64,000 bases of DNA from Mesobacillus jeotgali. Lineage in GTDB: Bacteria > Bacillota > Bacilli > Bacillales > Cytobacillaceae. The translations under genes and the position numbers were made by a program. Every line of letters starts with the position of its first letter. Within the stretch, counting starts at the first letter, position 1. The stretch is taken from contig NZ_CP025025.1 of assembly GCF_002874535.1 (NCBI RefSeq), positions 915,526 through 979,525 on the forward strand, written 5' to 3'. The notes below the pieces were generated by a model. The model ran no database searches. It was not told the origin of the DNA and saw only the letters and a list, made by a program, of their open reading frames with translations. Below, piece by piece: positions 34,824-43,933 of the stretch.

Positions 34824-35078
34824 TTAAATCGAGCCGGTTACAGCGGTTTCCAGGTAGTCATCGCCGGCGGCTTCATTTGCGTGGTCGATATATCTTAGCA
34901 GGGAATACAGGCGTTTTTCAATGACAGCATAATCTTTTTCAAAGTTGTAAGCGTGGAGAAAATGTTCAATCTTCTTGGCCAGGAACTGGTCTTCTGTCCT
35001 GACCATAAGGATGAGCAAGTTATCCCATTGGGACCGGTGCGTGTAATATAAAGCACGATCGTAATCCGTTTTAGTCAT
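34824..35078 (-). CDS. YhdB-like small protein
   Basis: An 84-residue soluble, charged protein MTKTDYDRALYYTHRSQWDN, which by position and general make-up corresponds to B. subtilis YhdB. No known domain. AAGGAGG sits seven bases before the ATG at 35078. Function unknown. Confidence 0.72.
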   Translation of the reverse strand: MTKTDYDRALYYTHRSQWDNLLILMVRTEDQFLAKKIEHFLHAYNFEKDYAVIEKRLYSLLRYIDHANEAAGDDYLETAVTGSI

Positions 35079-35259
35079 ATCCAATCCTCCTTATGAGGAG
35101 TTGATAATATTATATGGAATTGCCGCAGGAACTTCCTCAGAAAATGTTGGACGAACTTGTTTACAGGGGTTTTCAAGTTTTACCTGTATAATTGGGCATT
35201 CCAATGAACTTGAGGTCACTACTTATTGAAGAAACAAAACAGTCAAAAAGGAGCGTATT

Positions 35260-35583
35260 ATGAAAAAGTATTTTGTCGCTATGGTGGTATTGTTGTTCTT
35301 GTTACTTGGAATTTTAAAGGTAGATATTAGTGCGCAAAGGCCTGATTACGAAAAGTATGGAAGGATCGCTACTGCAGTGATTAAAGAGGATTTTCCTGGT
35401 GAAGCCATACAAGATTATAAGTATATGGGCCGGAAGCAAATAGATGATCGCCAGGTGCTTGATTCATTCCAGTACAAAGTCAGTGTGAATGGAAAACCGG
35501 TTATCATGACTGTGCAAATTACACATGATTTGAAAAATGACAGGCTGCTGAGCCTTACAGTTACCGAACAACCACAGCAGTAA
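35260..35583 (+). CDS. DUF3889 secreted protein (YhdC-like)
   Basis: A 107-residue protein with a signal peptide or N-terminal anchor (residues 4-20, LLFLLLGILKVDISAQ) and the DUF3889 body YEKYGRIATAVIKEDFPG ... YKYMGRK ... FQYKVSVNGKPVIMTVQI. It fits the YhdC/YqzG group of small secreted or cell-surface bacillar proteins with no known role. AAAAGGAG precedes the ATG. Confidence 0.85.
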   Translation: MKKYFVAMVVLLFLLLGILKVDISAQRPDYEKYGRIATAVIKEDFPGEAIQDYKYMGRKQIDDRQVLDSFQYKVSVNGKPVIMTVQITHDLKNDRLLSLTVTEQPQQ

Positions 35584-35651
35584 AGTTTTTAACCTGTTCA
35601 TCTTTCTCCTTTTTTTCTCATACATTGTTGTAAGAGGTGAAAGGGGGAGAG

Positions 35652-37064
35652 ATGGTGTCGGAAGATCAAAAGTCACTGGAATATGCCATTTCTGAAATTA
35701 CCGAAATCGCTAAAGGTTTTGGGCTGGACTTTTATCCGATGAGGTATGAAATATGTCCAGCAGAAATCATCTATACATTTGGTGCATATGGAATGCCTAC
35801 GAGATTTTCCCATTGGAGCTTTGGGAAGCAATTTCATAAAATGAAGCTTCACTACGATTTAGGTCTTTCAAAAATATATGAACTGGTTATCAATTCAAAT
35901 CCTTGTTATGCCTTCTTGTTGGATTCAAATTCGCTGATTCAGAACAAGTTAATTGTTGCCCATGTCCTTGCTCACTGTGATTTCTTTAAAAATAATGTTC
36001 GATTCCAAAATACCAAGCGTGATATGGTCGAGAGCATGGCAGCAACGGCAGAGAGAATCCGCAAATATGAAATCCAGCATGGAAAACAACAGGTTGAATC
36101 ATTCCTTGATGCGGTATTAGCAATTGAAGAGCATATCGACCCTTCGTTGATGAGACCGAAGCTTGCGTGGTCAATGGAAGACGAGACCGAGGAAGAAGAA
36201 CCAATGTCAGCAGCAACTCCATACGATGATCTTTGGAACCTTGATTCCAAAAAGACAGAGTCAAAAGATATTAATAAGAAAAAGAAATTTCCGCCCCGCC
36301 CTGAGAAAGATTTATTATTGTTCATTGAAAGTTATAGCCGGGAGCTGGAGGATTGGCAGCGGGATATACTGACCATGATGCGGGAGGAAATGCTTTATTT
36401 TTGGCCGCAGCTTGAGACAAAAATCATGAATGAAGGCTGGGCCTCTTACTGGCACCAGCGGATTCTTAGGGAGATGGACCTGACGAGCGGCGAATCAATC
36501 GAGTTTGCAAAATTGAATGCCGGGGTCGTTCAGCCATCCAAAACGGGAATCAATCCATATTATTTAGGAATCAAAATTTTTGAAGATATCGAAGAACGTT
36601 ATAATAACCCGACTGAAGAAATGAAACGTCGTGGAGTAAAACCAGGGTCAGGCCGGGAAAAGATGTTTGAAGTTCGTGAAATCGAATCAGATATTTCATT
36701 TTTACGCAATTACTTAACTAAGGATTTAGTCATGCGTGAAGATATGTATCTTTTCCAAAAGCAGGGGCGGGAATACAAAGTCGTTGATAAAGCGTGGGAA
36801 CAAGTCCGTGACCAGCTTGTCAGCATGAGAGTCAATGGCGGATTCCCATATTTGACCGTTACGGACGGCGATTACTTGAAGAATGGGGAGTTGTATATAA
36901 CTCACGGGTTTGAGGGCATCGAGCTGGACATTAAATACCTGGAAAAAGTACTGCCGTATGTCCATCAGCTTTGGGGCAGGAAATGCCATATCGAGACGAT
37001 CGTAGAGAACAGGACGATGCTGTACACCTATGATGGGAAAGGAATCCATCGCAAGTATTTATAA
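35652..37064 (+). CDS. spoVR: stage V sporulation protein R
   Basis: A 470-residue cytosolic protein of the SpoVR family: an N-terminal part with [27 protein letters not shown], then [15 protein letters not shown], and the C-terminal HYEV-like [26 protein letters not shown]. In B. subtilis it is needed for spore cortex formation; its biochemistry is unknown. The ATG at 35652 follows AAAGGGGG. A terminator follows the stop. Confidence 0.93.
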   Translation: MVSEDQKSLEYAISEITEIAKGFGLDFYPMRYEICPAEIIYTFGAYGMPTRFSHWSFGKQFHKMKLHYDLGLSKIYELVINSNPCYAFLLDSNSLIQNKLIVAHVLAHCDFFKNNVRFQNTKRDMVESMAATAERIRKYEIQHGKQQVESFLDAVLAIEEHIDPSLMRPKLAWSMEDETEEEEPMSAATPYDDLWNLDSKKTESKDINKKKKFPPRPEKDLLLFIESYSRELEDWQRDILTMMREEMLYFWPQLETKIMNEGWASYWHQRILREMDLTSGESIEFAKLNAGVVQPSKTGINPYYLGIKIFEDIEERYNNPTEEMKRRGVKPGSGREKMFEVREIESDISFLRNYLTKDLVMREDMYLFQKQGREYKVVDKAWEQVRDQLVSMRVNGGFPYLTVTDGDYLKNGELYITHGFEGIELDIKYLEKVLPYVHQLWGRKCHIETIVENRTMLYTYDGKGIHRKYL

Positions 37065-37074
37065 GGAAAACACA

Positions 37075-37107
37075 AAACCGCTGATTTTCAGCGGTTTAAT
37101 TTTTTTA
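37075..37107 (+). terminator. intrinsic terminator of spoVR
   Basis: 10-bp perfect stem AAACCGCTGA / TCAGCGGTTT with a 3-nt loop, followed by AATTTTTTT. Confidence 0.92.
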
Positions 37108-37296
37108 TTATAGGAAAGTATAAAGTTCTCACCTCGAAAATGGTCCAGCTGCAGCGCCTAGCCCCTCGAGTCGCTTGTCTAGCTTCGGCTCATAACTCCT
37201 CGAGACGTTTCGGTCCTGCCAATGAAGTCAAAGAACGACTTCACTGTCAGGCCCTCCAGCACTTATCGGGGCTGATCAAGGCTCTTACGCTTTTCT
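37108..37296. repeat. interspersed repeat R1, copy 4
   Basis: Lead taggaaagtataaagttc, core ccagctgcagcgcctagccc, a second block ctagcttcggctcataactc, the GAAGTCAAAGAACGACTTC hairpin, then ccctccagcacttatcgggg and a worn end. It takes up most of the spoVR-czcD gap, leaving the czcD promoter region intact. Confidence 0.85.
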
Positions 37297-37346
37297 GGTG
37301 TAAAAACCATAATAATAAGGTATTTAAATTAAAGACAAGCTTTATA

Positions 37347-37401
37347 TTGAACCAATTTTGCAAATGAGTCATAATTATATATATGAACATATATTCATAT
37401 A
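37347..37401 (+). promoter_or_regulatory. czcD promoter with ArsR/CzrA-type operator
   Basis: TTGAAC (37347-37352), 17 bases, CATAAT (37370-37375), directly followed by the perfect inverted repeat TATATGAA-CATATA-TTCATATA (37380-37401). The TGAA..TTCA core is typical of SmtB/ArsR metal-sensor operators. CzrA, encoded just beyond czcD, is the natural ligand, giving derepression by zinc, cobalt or nickel. Confidence 0.75.
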
Positions 37402-37423
37402 TTAGAATAGGAGGGGAACACAT

Positions 37424-38353
37424 ATGGGTCATAATCATTCGCACGGCCACGGCCATGGCCACGGTCATAGCCACAGTCATACAAACAACAAAAAGGCATT
37501 ATTCTGGGCTTTTCTTTTAATCGCCACTTTCATGGTTGTAGAGGTGATTGGCGGGGTACTCACAAACAGTCTTGCACTGCTTTCAGACGCAGGCCATATG
37601 CTGAGTGATGCGGCTGCACTTGGGTTGAGCTTATTCGCCATCAAGCTTGGTGAAAGAAAGGCTACACAATCAAAGACGTATGGCTACAAACGTTTTGAAA
37701 TCATCGCAGCGGCGTTAAACGGCCTTACGTTAATTATCATTTCGATTTATATATTTGTAGAAGCATACCATCGGTTTACAGATCCTCCCGAAGTACAAAG
37801 CATGGGAATGCTGACGATTTCTGTTATTGGGTTAATTGTCAATATCATCGCAGCATGGATATTGATGAGTGGAGACAAAGATGAGAACTTGAATGTAAGA
37901 AGCGCTTTTCTTCACGTACTGGGAGATATGCTTGGATCGGTTGGGGCAATAACAGCTGCATTGCTGATATACTTTTTTGACTGGGGAATTGCAGATCCCA
38001 TCGCAAGCGTCGCAGTTGCGATTCTGATTATCATCAGCGGCTGGAGAGTGACGAAGGAGAGCTTCCATGTTTTGATGGAAGGCACGCCTGAGCAGATTGA
38101 CTTGGATGAAGTGAAAGAAGAAATAATGAGGATTCCCGAAGTGAAAGATGTGCATGATGTCCACGTTTGGTCGATTACTTCAGGTGTCTTAATGCTAAGC
38201 GGGCATATTGCCGTCGAAGGGGAAGGAGCACATGACCGAGTACTTCACAAAGCACAAAGACTGTTGCACGACCGCTTTGGCATTGACCATAGTACCCTTC
38301 AGGTAGAAGGGGAAGAGCATGGGTGCCCATGTGCGCATGGACCTTGCAATTGA
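37424..38353 (+). CDS. czcD: CDF family zinc/cobalt/cadmium exporter CzcD
   Basis: A 309-residue cation diffusion facilitator. The N-terminus is His-rich (about ten His in the first 20 residues), followed by six membrane helices with metal-site motifs LLSDAGHMLSDA and HVLGDMLGS. A cytosolic C-terminal domain has DVHDVHVWSITSG and a Cys/His-rich tail CPCAHGPC. It exports divalent metal in exchange for protons or potassium. AGGAGG precedes the ATG. Confidence 0.95.
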   Translation: MGHNHSHGHGHGHGHSHSHTNNKKALFWAFLLIATFMVVEVIGGVLTNSLALLSDAGHMLSDAAALGLSLFAIKLGERKATQSKTYGYKRFEIIAAALNGLTLIIISIYIFVEAYHRFTDPPEVQSMGMLTISVIGLIVNIIAAWILMSGDKDENLNVRSAFLHVLGDMLGSVGAITAALLIYFFDWGIADPIASVAVAILIIISGWRVTKESFHVLMEGTPEQIDLDEVKEEIMRIPEVKDVHDVHVWSITSGVLMLSGHIAVEGEGAHDRVLHKAQRLLHDRFGIDHSTLQVEGEEHGCPCAHGPCN

Positions 38354-38385
38354 TGAATACCAGTGTCGAATTTAAGTCTTAAAAA

Positions 38386-38438
38386 ACATGCCAGCCAATT
38401 TTGATGAGCGATGTCATCAATGATGGCTGGCATGTTCT
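38386..38438. terminator. bidirectional terminator between czcD and czrA
   Basis: 12-bp stem ACATGCCAGCCA / TGGCTGGCATGT enclosing an inner 7-bp stem TTGATGA / TCATCAA. The right part overlaps the 3' end of czrA. Confidence 0.8.
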
Positions 38439-38737
38439 ATGCTTTGCTTTAATAGGTCAATGACGTGTTCGTCGTCATGCGTGTAATAAAGTGATGTACC
38501 CTCTCTCCTGAATTTGACGAGCCTGAGGTTTTTTAGAAAGCGCAATTGGTGTGAAACGGTTGATTGCAACAATGAGAGCTTCTCCGCTATTTCATTAACC
38601 GAATGTTCCCCCTGGAACAGAAGGTGGAGAATCCTGAGCCGTGTCGGATCTGAAAGTGCTTTGAAGGTCTGTGAAACGATGAATAAGGTTTCCTCATCAA
38701 GGTCCATTACAGGAGAGTTATTTTTATTATCTTCCAA
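38417..38737 (-). CDS. czrA: ArsR/SmtB family metal-sensing repressor CzrA
   Basis: A 106-residue winged-helix repressor: [21 protein letters not shown], recognition helix [14 protein letters not shown], and a C-terminal alpha-5 metal site D..H...H..H in [19 protein letters not shown], the zinc/cobalt/nickel type. It is convergent with czcD and probably represses it at the operator 37380-37401. TTG follows AGGAGG by nine bases. Confidence 0.92.
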   Translation of the reverse strand: MEDNKNNSPVMDLDEETLFIVSQTFKALSDPTRLRILHLLFQGEHSVNEIAEKLSLLQSTVSHQLRFLKNLRLVKFRREGTSLYYTHDDEHVIDLLKQSIEHASHH

Positions 38738-38791
38738 GTTAATCAGCCTCCTGTTTTTATTATAACTTTTTCTTTTCTTTTACACAGTTAT

Positions 38792-39436
38792 TTAGTTTCC
38801 AGTACTGTTCTGCTTTGGTTTTTTATGGGTTACCAGACCATCGTAATTGGTGATATAGAGTTCAATCTCTGGTTGAGTGTCCAGGCAATGAGCCTTCAAA
38901 AGCTGATAATAGTTCACCCTTTTCAATGGATCATAAGACAGCATAGGGTATTCATTATGCTCCCTAACATAGAGGTCTACTGCCTTCTGGACTTTATCAA
39001 TCGTTAGTGCGAGATATTTTTCGTCTTCATCGAAAATATCATATGTTTCCTTTGACATGTAAAAGTTTCGTGATGGAATTCCTTTAAGGATTGGGGCAAT
39101 TTGCTCAACATCAATGCTGTTATCTTCTTTAACGAGAATTGTGCGGTAGACGCCTTTCGGCAGCTGTTCCGAATAGATGCGTACTGCTTTTTTTATCTCC
39201 TCAACACTAGTCTCTATGATTGGCCAACCCTTTGGGGGATCCATTGGTATTTCATTAGACCTGTTAGCTAAAAGAAAATATAGGCCCAAGCCTCCAATGG
39301 AACCTAAAACCGTTCCGTATGGGAATAAAACGAACACAAGGTCAATCAGATAACCGATGATTGGCCATATTAAGGCAGCTGCGACTCTTATGCCAGGTGT
39401 TCGTGGGAAGGTATTTTTGATATTTCTTCTATCCAT
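38792..39436 (-). CDS. uncharacterised membrane protein with cytosolic C-terminal domain
   Basis: A 214-residue protein with two adjacent N-terminal hydrophobic helices (about residues 16-56) followed by a soluble domain of about 145 residues (VEEIKKAVRIYSEQLPKG, ILVKEDNSIDVEQIAPIL, a C-terminal YQLLKAHCLD). From memory the soluble part may be DUF3939; I cannot confirm it. AGGAGG precedes the ATG. No operon partner is evident. Confidence 0.65.
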   Translation of the reverse strand: MDRRNIKNTFPRTPGIRVAAALIWPIIGYLIDLVFVLFPYGTVLGSIGGLGLYFLLANRSNEIPMDPPKGWPIIETSVEEIKKAVRIYSEQLPKGVYRTILVKEDNSIDVEQIAPILKGIPSRNFYMSKETYDIFDEDEKYLALTIDKVQKAVDLYVREHNEYPMLSYDPLKRVNYYQLLKAHCLDTQPEIELYITNYDGLVTHKKPKQNSTGN

Positions 39437-39832
39437 CCTAATCTCCTCCTTTCCAGGGCAGGAAGTACCCTTATTTTACTATCATCAAATAACATATGTG
39501 TAAAGCCATAAAAGCGGATTGAGGTTAAGGATTCTGTGGTATTGCCGATATAAAAGTAAGAGTCTGTATATTTTGAGAATGGCCCAACGTGGTGAGTGAA
39601 GCAGGAACCGGAGAGGGATTACAGAAAATGAGTTGCTTCTAGTTATATTATATAAAATCTACCGTTGAATTGGTAACGGATGGTTATGAAAATTGTGAAA
39701 ATAATACTCAGAAACAAGTCAATTAGTGGCGAATATTGTATAATATTTAGAAAGCTTCAGTCTTTTTTCGAAAATTGTCATACATAGGCAGATCCATGAA
39801 AGCAAATAAACCAGACAGAAACGAGGGGCAGG
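39437..39832 (+). other. gene-free upstream region of the GGDEF-EAL gene
   Basis: About 395 bases without an ORF. The only clear signal is an extended -10 box (TTGTATAAT, 39736-39744) roughly 90 bases before the GGDEF-EAL start. No repeats of the R1-R4 families and no terminator hairpin are seen. Confidence 0.4.
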
Positions 39833-42190
39833 ATGGATATTCCCCATATGTACATATTCGACTTTAATAATATAGCTCTGACTGTCGTTTTTTTAATCAT
39901 TTCATCAATAATGGCTGTAGAATTCAGCAGGCAAATCAAAAAAGCTATTGATAGAAAAAAACGTAAAATGGTCCTTTATTCACTTCTTTTGGCTCTTACA
40001 TTTTTGCTGACCCATCTGTTTGTTATTATTTCCGCAGGGGTCCCATTTTCGACGAGCAATTTTTACTTATTTTTTCTGTTATTCTTTGGGATCTGTGGAG
40101 CTGGGTCCTATGCAGCGTTGAGCCTGGCACAAAGGGACATTGCGAACACAGCGCAGTATATATCCACCAGTCTGTTGATCGCAGCTAGCATCATGATGGC
40201 AGAGTATACTGCATTTTATATCATCTTCAGGGAAGCAATCGAGATTCAGCCAATATTATCGGTGATGGCATTTTTGATGATTTTGGTTACATCCTTCACG
40301 CTGATCAGATTTTTAATGCAGATTACAAACGAGGATATTTATGAGTTTATCAAAAGTTATAAATATACAGGGAGTGTCCTTGGGGGCATGGCTCTGGGTG
40401 GTATTCCTTATATCGTCTTGACTTCAATGATGGGGATTACGGATGGAAGCGGTGTCCATTCTTTCCTGGCACCGTTCATCTATATGGCCGCCGCAAATTT
40501 ATTATTCATGCTCGTTCCTGACCTGTTTGGCGAAAAGCTCATCATGAAGAATGTCCAATCGCATTTATCTTTGTTCAGCCATAATCCTGATTCTGTGTTC
40601 AGGGTGGATTTGCAAGGATATATTTTAAGTGTCAATAAAGAGGCCGTTGAACTGACAGGTTACATGCCTAATGAATTAGTTGGACTGCATTTCATTGATC
40701 TAATAGGCGGCAGCGAGGAAGAAAAGAAAATCAGGAAATATTTCATGAAAGTACTTAGCGGCGAGACGAAATTGATTGAAACCACCCTTAAAAGGGCTGA
40801 TTCGACATATGCGGACGTGAGGATCACAGCAGTCAGGATTATCGTGAAAAATAGAACAGTTGGTGTCTTTGGGATAGTCAGGGACATAACAGAACAGAAA
40901 AAAGCAGATAAGATGATTGAGTACCTGGCATATCACGATGAACTTACTGATTTGCCAAATAGACGGAACTTAGAGAAAGTAATGGCTTCACTATTTATAA
41001 AGGATGAAGCATTTTCGTTAATTTATCTTGATTTTGACAGGTTTAAAAGGATCAATGATACTTTCGGACATTCGTTTGGTGATAAAATCTTGATGCAAAT
41101 AGGCAAAAAGCTTGCAGAAGTTGTGCCGGAGGAATGTCTTGTTGCAAGAATTGGCGGAGATGAATTCGCAATTCTTGTTACTGGAGGAAATGAGCCAGAC
41201 AAGATTGCCAATGGGATTGTCCGAGAATTCCAGTCACCGCTTTTTGCGGAGGGCATGGAATTCCTGATCACAGCAAGTATTGGAATCTCGAAGTATCCTG
41301 AAGATACAGATAACCTTGAATTATTGCTGAAATACGCTGACATGGCGATGTATAAGGCAAAAGAAAACGGTGCAAACCACTATCAGTTTTTTGACCAGAG
41401 CATGGTGGATCAGAACGTGAATAAGTTTGAGCTTGAGAATGATTTGCGTAACGCTATAAATAGTAAAGCTCTCACCGTCTTTTACCAGCCTAAATACAAT
41501 GCAACAACAAATGAAATAACAGGAGCTGAAGCACTTGCTAGATGGAAACATCCTCGCCATGGAATGATTCCTCCTGGTGTATTCATCCCGATTGCCGAGG
41601 AGGCGAACTTAATCGTACCCCTCGAGAGATTAATCATAAGGCAGGTGTTCAATCAGCTTGTCATATGGAAGGAGCGGGGATTCGATGTTCCTCGTACTTC
41701 AATCAATATCTCGATTATCCACTTTTACCAGGAGGATTTCGTGAAGTTCATGCAGCATACCCTTAAGGAGTACAATCTTTATGGTGAATTGATAGAAATC
41801 GAAGTGACTGAGAGTATCATGATCAAGAAGGAAGACAGTATCAACTCACAGCTCCAGGAATTAAGGGAAATTGGAATTGAAGTAAGCATTGATGACTTTG
41901 GAACAGGATACAGTTCTTTGAGCTATTTAAGTAAACTATCAGTCGATCGGTTGAAAATTGACCAAAGTTTCATTTCACACTCCCAGGAGAACCGGGAAAT
42001 CATATCAACGATTGTCTCAATGGCAACGAACCTGAAGTTAAAGGTCATTGCCGAGGGTGTTGAAACGGCATCCCAAATCGACCTGTTAAAATCACTTGGC
42101 TGTCAAGAAGTCCAGGGCTATTTCTACTCGCCCCCTTTGCCATCAAATGAATATGAAATAATGATGAACAAGGAGCTCCAGGAGAGCTGA
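39833..42190 (+). CDS. membrane PAS-GGDEF-EAL protein (cyclic-di-GMP synthesis/turnover)
   Basis: A 785-residue protein: about seven N-terminal membrane helices (residues 8-235) that form a 7TM-type sensor without an obvious MHYT repeat, PAS (about 245-360), GGDEF (about 370-525) with ARIGGDEFAI, and EAL (about 540-780) with GAEALARW, IEVTESIM, DDFGTGYSS and AEGVET. Both catalytic cores look intact. The inhibitory RxxD before GGDEF is missing (PEEC in its place). Architecture recalls B. subtilis DgcW/YkoW. GAGGGG precedes the ATG. Which activity dominates cannot be told. Confidence 0.88.
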   Translation: MDIPHMYIFDFNNIALTVVFLIISSIMAVEFSRQIKKAIDRKKRKMVLYSLLLALTFLLTHLFVIISAGVPFSTSNFYLFFLLFFGICGAGSYAALSLAQRDIANTAQYISTSLLIAASIMMAEYTAFYIIFREAIEIQPILSVMAFLMILVTSFTLIRFLMQITNEDIYEFIKSYKYTGSVLGGMALGGIPYIVLTSMMGITDGSGVHSFLAPFIYMAAANLLFMLVPDLFGEKLIMKNVQSHLSLFSHNPDSVFRVDLQGYILSVNKEAVELTGYMPNELVGLHFIDLIGGSEEEKKIRKYFMKVLSGETKLIETTLKRADSTYADVRITAVRIIVKNRTVGVFGIVRDITEQKKADKMIEYLAYHDELTDLPNRRNLEKVMASLFIKDEAFSLIYLDFDRFKRINDTFGHSFGDKILMQIGKKLAEVVPEECLVARIGGDEFAILVTGGNEPDKIANGIVREFQSPLFAEGMEFLITASIGISKYPEDTDNLELLLKYADMAMYKAKENGANHYQFFDQSMVDQNVNKFELENDLRNAINSKALTVFYQPKYNATTNEITGAEALARWKHPRHGMIPPGVFIPIAEEANLIVPLERLIIRQVFNQLVIWKERGFDVPRTSINISIIHFYQEDFVKFMQHTLKEYNLYGELIEIEVTESIMIKKEDSINSQLQELREIGIEVSIDDFGTGYSSLSYLSKLSVDRLKIDQSFISHSQENREIISTIVSMATNLKLKVIAEGVETASQIDLLKSLGCQEVQGYFYSPPLPSNEYEIMMNKELQES

Positions 42191-42245
42191 CGCCTTTTTT
42201 GACTGGACGTGCAGATTATGTTATTATTCCTTTTATAAAAAGTCC

Positions 42246-42335
42246 TCTAGGGTTCCGCAGCGCTTTTGCTGGACTGGTCCGAGAGAGGGCGCACAGGAAT
42301 ACCTGTGTACACGGAGGGACAAAAACCCGGGAGAT
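42246..42335 (+). promoter_or_regulatory. guanidine-I (ykkC) riboswitch
   Basis: The conserved ykkC segments occur in order: CTAGGGTTCCG, CTGGTCCGAGAG, ACACGGAGGGACAAAAACCC and GGGAGA. The aptamer overlaps the left arm of a terminator at 42325, so ligand binding would allow read-through into the SMR exporter gene downstream, as known for guanidine-I switches. Confidence 0.93.
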
Positions 42336-42365
42336 ATCCATTGATATCTTCCGGGTTTTTTTAGT
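42325..42365 (+). terminator. riboswitch-controlled terminator
   Basis: ACCCGGGAGATATC-CATTG-ATATCTTCCGGGT hairpin (one mismatch) followed by TTTTTT; part of the guanidine-I expression platform. Confidence 0.85.
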
Positions 42366-42419
42366 CTTGCTCAAGCACATACAGGGCCTGCGCTTTTATC
42401 ACGGAAGGAGTTAAGGATT

Positions 42420-42743
42420 ATGGCTTGGTTTTATTTAGTAATAGCTGGTATATTTGAAATCGTTTGGGCGATTGGCCTAAAGTATACAGAAGGATTCACC
42501 AAAGCTGTACCATCATTGGTCACTCTGGCAGGGATGGCAATAAGCTTTTATTTTTTGTCTATGGCAGTCAAAACCTTGCCAATTGGTACTGCATATGCAA
42601 TCTGGACAGGAATAGGAGCTGCAGGCGCAGTCATTCTCGGGATTGTCCTGTTTGGAGAGCCGCGCAATCTTCTAAGGCTGATGTTCGTAGCCTTCATTCT
42701 GGTTGGGATCATCGGCCTTAAGGCAACGTCCGGAAACAATTAG
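42420..42743 (+). CDS. gdx: SMR family guanidinium exporter Gdx (SugE)
   Basis: A 107-residue, four-helix small multidrug resistance protein with the essential E13 in GIFEIVWAIGLKYTEGFT and the Gdx-type KTLPIGTAYAIWTGIGAAGA. The guanidine-I riboswitch upstream identifies the substrate class as guanidinium rather than quaternary drugs. It acts as an antiparallel dimer exchanging guanidinium for protons. GGAAGGAG precedes the ATG; a terminator follows. Confidence 0.95.
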   Translation: MAWFYLVIAGIFEIVWAIGLKYTEGFTKAVPSLVTLAGMAISFYFLSMAVKTLPIGTAYAIWTGIGAAGAVILGIVLFGEPRNLLRLMFVAFILVGIIGLKATSGNN

Positions 42744-42753
42744 TCATATTTCA

Positions 42754-42788
42754 AAGCAGACTCATAAATGATTGCAGTCTGCTTTTTG
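42754..42788 (+). terminator. intrinsic terminator of gdx
   Basis: 10-bp perfect stem AAAGCAGACT / AGTCTGCTTT followed by TTGATTTT. Confidence 0.9.
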
Positions 42789-42798
42789 ATTTTCTATT

Positions 42799-42854
42799 TG
42801 CAAAATTACCCAAGTTATATTATGATGCGGATATATACCTTTTAATACTAGGTA
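42799..42854 (+). promoter_or_regulatory. promoter and palindromic operator of the PadR operon
   Basis: TTGCAA (42799-42804), 17 bases, TATGAT, then the palindrome TACCT-TTTAATAC-TAGGTA (42836-42854) at the expected transcription start. A second, tighter copy (ACCTAG-TTATT-CTAGGT) precedes the third gene at 43900. PadR regulators often bind such sites over their own promoters. Confidence 0.6.
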
Positions 42855-42863
42855 GGTGATAGG

Positions 42864-43211
42864 ATGTTTAACCGTGAACTGTTAAAAGGAAGCACATCGC
42901 TGGTGCTGCTTCAGCTGTTGAATGAACGGGATATGTATGGTTACGAACTTGTGAAAGAACTGGATAAGCGCAGTGATCATAGTCTTCAGGTAAAAGAAGG
43001 GACCTTGTATCCAGCCCTGCATAAACTTGAAAAGCAGGAATACATTGAATTTTACTGGCAGGAGCAGGAAAAAGGACCGGCGAGGAAATATTATCGGATC
43101 ACTGAAGAAGGAAGAGAAGTCCTCATAGAGAAGACAGAAGAGTGGCAGCAATTCGTCAATGTCATGAACAAAGTAATCAGGAGAACGAAAAATGATCCAG
43201 TTAAAGACTGA
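42864..43211 (+). CDS. PadR family transcriptional regulator
   Basis: A 115-residue winged-helix regulator: [32 protein letters not shown], then [19 protein letters not shown] and [13 protein letters not shown], the PadR signature, with a short C-terminal helix. It probably represses its own operon; PadR proteins of this type are linked to membrane or antimicrobial stress. Its end overlaps the HAAS protein gene by 20 bases. Confidence 0.93.
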   Translation: MFNRELLKGSTSLVLLQLLNERDMYGYELVKELDKRSDHSLQVKEGTLYPALHKLEKQEYIEFYWQEQEKGPARKYYRITEEGREVLIEKTEEWQQFVNVMNKVIRRTKNDPVKD

Positions 43212-43833
43212 CTTCCTCAACGAGCTTGGCAGGCATCTCGGGAAGCATAATGACAAAGAACAAATTTTAGCTGAATATGACAACCATATCTCAGAAATGC
43301 TTGAAGAGTTCAATGACAGTGAAAGAGAAGAGTCGGATATTATCATTGAATTTTATGCAAGATTGGGGACTCCGGAAGAGATTGCAGATAGCTGGAGGGA
43401 AGAACTATCAGCGACACCAATGAAGACTCAATGGATTTTCATTTTGGCCAACCTGATTTTCTTCGCTGGAGGAACCATCCTGACTCTGGTACATAATCTT
43501 TTTGATTTCCCTTTCATTGACATGGCATGGAAAAGCCTCACATCGATACCTGCTGTGATCATTTTGCTATATCTCTTTTTTTGGGCATTGCTTGGATATG
43601 AGATAGGCAAAGGCTTTGGCCATAAAGGGAGAAGATTGATGAAAAAGACTTTTATCCTCTCTATATTGCCGAACGTCATTCTTATGAACCTGACTTTGTT
43701 CAGGCTAATACCGCATGACTGGTTCCAGCCGCTGCTTAGCCCGATATTCATAATTATTTGTATTCTTTTTACGGCGCTATTGTATCCAATTTGCTGGATT
43801 GGATATAGATGGGGGAAAAAAGCTTCCATCTAA
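43192..43833 (+). CDS. HAAS-domain membrane protein
   Basis: A 213-residue protein with an N-terminal HAAS-type helical domain (residues 1-75: [30 protein letters not shown] ... [15 protein letters not shown]) and four hydrophobic helices. HAAS proteins are typically encoded with PadR regulators and are thought to be modulators of the regulator or of partner membrane proteins; their biochemistry is unclear. Start overlaps padR, so the two are coupled. Confidence 0.82.
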   Translation: MIQLKTDFLNELGRHLGKHNDKEQILAEYDNHISEMLEEFNDSEREESDIIIEFYARLGTPEEIADSWREELSATPMKTQWIFILANLIFFAGGTILTLVHNLFDFPFIDMAWKSLTSIPAVIILLYLFFWALLGYEIGKGFGHKGRRLMKKTFILSILPNVILMNLTLFRLIPHDWFQPLLSPIFIIICILFTALLYPICWIGYRWGKKASI

Positions 43834-43899
43834 TTTTTTTGGTCTAATACATAGAAATTCTATGTATATAGAATAACAAAGCGTTTTTTTTAACTATAT

Positions 43900-43916
43900 A
43901 CCTAGTTATTCTAGGT
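43900..43916 (+). promoter_or_regulatory. second palindrome of the PadR-type operator
   Basis: Perfect inverted repeat ACCTAG-TTATT-CTAGGT, 17 bases before the DUF4173 start. It shares the ACCT..AGGT core with 42836-42854, so the same regulator may control an internal promoter here. Confidence 0.6.
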
Positions 43917-43933
43917 GAAGGGAGAGATTGAAA

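Noticed and set aside
37140-37367. A 75-residue ORF before czcD
   Set aside because: R1 repeat translated; no ribosome binding site.
42199-42414. A 71-residue ORF upstream of gdx
   Set aside because: It lies entirely over the guanidine-I riboswitch and its terminator; its apparent coding is the conserved RNA sequence.
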